This document shows, in pieces, positions 60,964-64,000 of a DNA stretch of 64,000 nucleotides. The DNA comes from Onion yellows phytoplasma OY-M (lineage in GTDB: Bacteria; Bacillota_I; Bacilli_A; Acholeplasmatales; Acholeplasmataceae), in assembly GCA_000009845.1 (NCBI GenBank), contig AP006628.2:1-64000 (forward strand), read 5' to 3'. Made by a program: the position numbers and the translations under genes. The notes beneath the pieces are model-generated. The model had not been told where the DNA came from, made no database searches, and worked only from the letters and a program-made list of their open reading frames with translations. Within the stretch, counting starts at the first letter, position 1. Each line of letters starts with the position of its first letter.

Positions 60964-61019
60964 AAACATTAACTTTCAAATATATTAAAAAATTAAAGGA
61001 GATTTAATTAATGTTTAAA
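60549..61019 (+). repeat. Duplicated segment, copy 2
   Basis: Matches 57367-57839 (see copy 1). It ends on the first codons of the complete SVM-type effector gene, with AAAGGAG as its ribosome binding site. Confidence 0.9.
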
Positions 61020-61388
61020 ATCAAAAATAATTTATTATTGTTATTGAATTCGTTTATTGTATTTGCTTTCTTAGGATTGTTTTTAATTGCTAATAATCAA
61101 CAAGTAATGGGGATGAATAAAGATATTGCTAGTGCTAGCAATAATAATCAAAACATAACTAATTACTCTATTGAAGAAAATATAATTAATTTAAAATATA
61201 AAATTCGGAAAAATGCAGTTAAAAAAATAAATACAGAAAGAGAAATACAACAATTATCAAATAATGATCCTAACAAAAATACTCTTTTAGCTTTAAAACA
61301 AAATTTAGAAAATTTAATTCATAATCAAAAAGAACAATTAAAAACTTATCAAAAACTTTTAAAAACTTTAAATGATGAAAATAATTAA
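61011..61388 (+). CDS. Secreted SVM-type effector candidate, phyllogen-like
   Basis: A 125-residue protein with the sequence-variable-mosaic signal peptide of phytoplasma effectors (MFKIKNNLLLLLNSFIVFAFLGLFLI ... QQVMGM), cleaved at about residue 34, leaving about 91 residues. The mature part is mostly two helices joined by an Asn-rich turn (IINLKYKIRKNAVKKINTEREIQQLSNND, then LLALKQNLENLIHNQKEQLKTYQKLLKTL). Length, signal and two-helix form match phyllogens (SAP54/PHYL1), which cause floral reversion in plants by targeting MADS-box factors; the assignment rests on recall of family form and needs a search. Own ribosome binding site AAAGGAG at 60995-61001. Confidence 0.65.
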   Translation: MFKIKNNLLLLLNSFIVFAFLGLFLIANNQQVMGMNKDIASASNNNQNITNYSIEENIINLKYKIRKNAVKKINTEREIQQLSNNDPNKNTLLALKQNLENLIHNQKEQLKTYQKLLKTLNDENN

Positions 61389-61427
61389 TTTGTTTTTAAT
61401 AATAAATAAAAATATTTAATTTTTCAC

Positions 61428-61451
61428 AAAGACCCTTCAGGGTCTTTTTTT
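61428..61451 (+). terminator. Terminator after the effector gene
   Basis: AAAGACCC, TTCA loop and GGGTCTTTTTTT form a hairpin with a T tail. Confidence 0.85.
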
Positions 61452-61497
61452 ATTTAACAACAAAAACAACTCATCAATTGGAAAGGAAACAAAAACA

Positions 61498-61698
61498 ATA
61501 CCTAGTAATCTCATCTTTTTCATCATCACTCTACTTTCATTGATTCCAATAATCACTGGTTATTATGGTCTTAAATTCTATCTTTTCGCTGTCAAACTAA
61601 GTATTAACCCAATTAAAACAAGGAATAGTAGTTCGATTTTATCAACATTTAATCACGAAGCAACCCAATCATGTGGAATCTATTTAATACTTGGTTAA
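61498..61698 (+). pseudogene. Small membrane protein with ATA in place of start codon
   Basis: A 66-codon frame encodes a two-helix membrane peptide (LIFFIITLLSLIPIITGYYGL). It is preceded by GGAAAGGA at a normal distance, but the codon at the start position is ATA instead of ATG, so it may have lost its start. It overlaps the next gene start by 28 bp. Confidence 0.35.
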
Positions 61699-61919
61699 TA
61701 AAGCTTAATAATAGCCTTAATACTATCAGTCATTATTTCTTTACTTATCAAAATCAATGGTTAAACTTAGCTTTATTAATGATTATTTTATTATTCCTCC
61801 CTCATATCTTATGTTTCATTGATTTTATCATTAAATGTCTTTATCACCCTTTTCGTTTCTTTTATTATTTAGGAAAATATCTTTTATTATTATTAAAGAA
61901 AATATTTAAGAAAGAATAA
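61671..61919 (+). CDS. Small membrane protein
   Basis: An 82-residue protein with two or three hydrophobic segments (WLNLALLMIILLFLPHILCFIDFIIKCLY, FFYYLGKYLLLLLKKIFKK) and a basic end. It is typical of PMU-encoded membrane peptides and has no recognised family. No strong ribosome binding site is seen, so translation may be coupled to the overlapping upstream frame. Confidence 0.5.
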   Translation: MWNLFNTWLIKLNNSLNTISHYFFTYQNQWLNLALLMIILLFLPHILCFIDFIIKCLYHPFRFFYYLGKYLLLLLKKIFKKE

Positions 61920-61924
61920 TTATT

Positions 61925-62146
61925 ATGAGAATCCAAAACTTAAATCAACGCACCAAATTATGGTACCAACATCGAAAAAAATACATCAACGCTTCCGAAG
62001 TTGCTTCGATAACAGGTTTAGATCCCTTTCGTTCCATGGAACAATTAGTCCATGATAAACTTTTCGGGACCACTTTTACCGCTAATCAATATAACCTATT
62101 ACACCCCTCCTATAAAGTCCCCTTTGGGGATTTAGGGGGTTTTTAA
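61925..62146 (+). pseudogene. Truncated YqaJ/lambda-exonuclease-type recombination nuclease
   Basis: The 73 residues contain the start of a YqaJ viral recombinase domain (NQRTKLWYQHRKKYINASEVASITGLDPFRSMEQLVHDKLFG), the part that carries the conserved RxxxWxxxR and first acidic site region. The catalytic core is missing. The last 14 codons lie inside a transcription terminator, which implies that a deletion joined the gene start to a downstream terminator. YqaJ proteins accompany phage-like recombination systems and are found in PMUs. Confidence 0.65.
62103..62144 (+). terminator. GC-rich terminator within the truncated YqaJ gene end
   Basis: ACCCC (62103-62107) pairs with GGGGT (62136-62140) around an inner hairpin CCCCTTTGGGG (62119-62129), followed by TTTTT. 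Confidence 0.75.
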
Positions 62147-62165
62147 TATTATAAAGGAGAATAAG

Positions 62166-64000
62166 ATGTTATTTAATTTATCAAAAGAACAAAAAGATAT
62201 TATTAATTCAGATGCTTCTTGCATGTATATACATGGTGGAGCTGGTTCTGGCAAAACTACCATTTTAATTGAAAAATTAAGACAAAAAGAAAAAGAAAAA
62301 CCTTTAATTTTGGTAGCTACTAATGCTACTAAAAATATTATTTATGATAAATTATTTTCATCATTAAAAGAAGATTGTCCTTCTTATAATGATGATGAAT
62401 TAGAAAAATATTTAAAAGATAATTATGAAATTAGAACATTTCATAGTTTTGCTTATTCTTGTTATTTAAAATATAATATTTTTAATGAAACAGCAAAACA
62501 ACGAAAATTTATTGATGATGAAACTAAATTAAATATTTTAAAACTGATTTTAAAAGAAAATCAAGATTTAAAATTGTATTTTAAAGAACAAATAAAATAT
62601 TCATTTAGAAAGCTTTTACAGGAATTAAATAATTTAATACGTTTAACTTTTCAAAAAGAAAACTGTTATTCATCTATTAAAATTGATGATAAAGTTTTAA
62701 AAAAATCTTTTGAATTGTTATTAAATTTGTATTATGAAAAATTAAATTATTATAATTTAATAACTTTTGATGGTTTATTAATTGAAACTAGTGATTTTAT
62801 TGAATTTGTTGAAAGAAATAATGGTTTAATTTATAATCGTCCTGTTTTTATTGATGAATTTCAAGATTTAAATTATTTTTATTATTTTATTATAAAAGAA
62901 CTTTTATTTAATAAACCAAATTCTTTATATTGTTTTGGTGATTATACTCAAAATATTTATAGTTTTTTTGGTTCTAGTGAACGTATTTTGGAACTTTTTG
63001 TAAAAGATTTTAAACCTGAAAAACATTTTTTAAATGTTAATTATCGTTCTAAAGGTATTAATATTGTTAAAGCAGCTAATGAATTAATTGATAATAAGGA
63101 ATATTTACAATTATCTTTTGGTGAAAAAAAATATAGAGATTTTATAAATTTTTCTTTTTTTGATAATTTTTATCAACAAATTAATTATTTGTGTGAAAAA
63201 ATTAAAAATTCTTTAATTTATTCTACAACTGTTCTTTGCCGTAGTAATGGTGAATTACAAAAACTTAAAGATGAGTTTGAAAAAAACCAAATTCCTTTTA
63301 CTATATCTGATAATAATAGTAAAGAAAATGAAATTGTTTTGTCAACGATACATGGATATAAAGGATATGAAAATGAATGCGTTTATTTAATTGGTTGGCA
63401 AAATCGAAATGAATCACAAGATAAAGTTTTAGAAAAAAAATAATTTATACTGCAATAACTCGTGCTAAACGTGATATTGAAATTTTAACTTTAAATGATT
63501 CTTCTATTTTTATAGATTATTTTTATTCTTTAATAAAAAAAGAATTAATTTCTGATGATTTTATAAAAGGATTAAATGATAAAATTTTTGATTTAGATTA
63601 TTTAAAAATTTGTTTACCTAATTCAAAAGATATAGAAATTTATGATGAATTATCTACTACTATTAAAATTTATAATGAAAAAGTTAACCAATTAGAAAAA
63701 CAACATAAATTTAATCAAATTACTGAATCTTATTATAAGAAATGTTATTTAAAATTATGTGTTTTATTTAAGGAAATTTCTAAAAATATTTATAAAGTAC
63801 AAAAAAAAGATAATGGCTATGAGACTCGTTTAAAAGGGTTTAATTATTCTATGTTTGAACCTTTGGAACGAATTAAATGTTATAAAAAACATTTAAAAGA
63901 AAAAAAAGAAGAAAGGTATTTGTCATTAAGTGATGATGATTTGAAATTGGATTATTCTTTAAAAAAACAATTAAAAGAAATTAAATTGCAAGAAACTAAA
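62166..64000 (+). pseudogene. uvrD: UvrD/PcrA-type DNA helicase, frameshifted and cut by the window end
   Basis: Superfamily 1 helicase involved in DNA repair or mobile-element replication. Visible motifs are I GGAGSGKTT (residues about 24-32), II FIDEFQDL, III YCFGDYTQNIYSFFG, IV VNYRSKGINIV, and V STIHGYKGYENECVYLI. The frame stops at 63443 in an A8 run; one more A joins it to the next frame, which carries motif VI YTAITRAKRDIE and continues, open, to the end of the window. RBS AAAGGAG precedes ATG. Base use is T-rich at third positions, unlike the PMU genes upstream, so it belongs to a different segment. Confidence 0.8.

Noticed and set aside
1-64000. Mycoplasma-type code (TGA as tryptophan)
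   Set aside because: Intact genes such as dnaN, gdpP-rplI and tsaC end in TGA, so TGA is a stop here; the two in-frame TGA codons are better read as lesions.
1-64000. tRNA or rRNA genes, CRISPR arrays and IS3-type transposase (tra5) genes
   Set aside because: None could be recognised by eye in the window. Absence is not proven for short RNAs.

Overview
The window is about 64 kb of very AT-rich sequence that begins exactly at dnaA, followed by dnaN. The lack of cell-wall genes, the Mollicute-type core genes, a PMU-like (potential mobile unit) accessory region and a secreted protein with an SVM-type signal peptide together point to a 'Candidatus Phytoplasma', probably of the aster yellows group (the group is inferred). 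TGA is used as a real stop (dnaN, gdpP-rplI, tsaC), so the standard bacterial code applies and not the mycoplasma code. No rRNA, tRNA, CRISPR array or recognisable transposase was seen.

Layout. 1-3.0 kb: dnaA, dnaN. 3.0-7.1 kb: lineage-specific membrane and secreted proteins, several broken, including a gene made of short LKxAGY-type repeats, plus a PAP2-like and a Pr6Pr-like membrane protein. 7.6-11.7 kb: folC and two tandem GT4 glycosyltransferases (the first broken), probably for glycolipid synthesis. 12.1-27.0 kb: conserved core with rpsF-ssb-rpsR, a fused gdpP-rplI, dnaB, prfA, tsaC, holA, engB, valS (one-base frameshift) and a complete ECF transporter (UPF0397 S-component, twin EcfA, EcfT). 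27.7-34.1 kb: an oligopeptide/dipeptide ABC transporter operon with pepV, in which only dppD is intact. 34.2-41.6 kb: a 1032-residue membrane-anchored trypsin-like protease, hsp20, a small lipid-anchored-looking or membrane protein, and a P-type ATPase resembling animal Na+/K+ pumps. 42.6-52.6 kb: a stand-alone M41 (FtsH-type) metallopeptidase followed by two very large, glutamine-rich, coiled-coil exported or membrane proteins, both riddled with nonsense codons and frameshifts. The peptidase and the second giant protein share a distinctive roughly 35-residue segment. 52.7-62.1 kb: a PMU-like region (sigma factor, ssb, dam, HU, AAA+ protein, coiled-coil membrane proteins, an SVM-type secreted effector candidate). 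62.2 kb to the end: a UvrD-type helicase, frameshifted and cut by the window edge.

The replication and translation genes are nearly all intact, while accessory genes carry frequent single-base indels in A or T runs and in-frame stops, mostly TAA. This fits ongoing reductive decay, though homopolymer sequence error cannot be excluded from sequence alone, above all for valS.

The most interesting accessory structure is a duplicated segment of about 472 bp (57367-57839 and 60549-61019). One copy ends a frameshifted AAA+ gene and the other ends a membrane protein gene, and both run up to the first codons of an SVM-type gene. Downstream of one copy lies the complete effector; downstream of the other only the start codon and a few codons remain before a terminator. 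This looks like an effector cassette junction.
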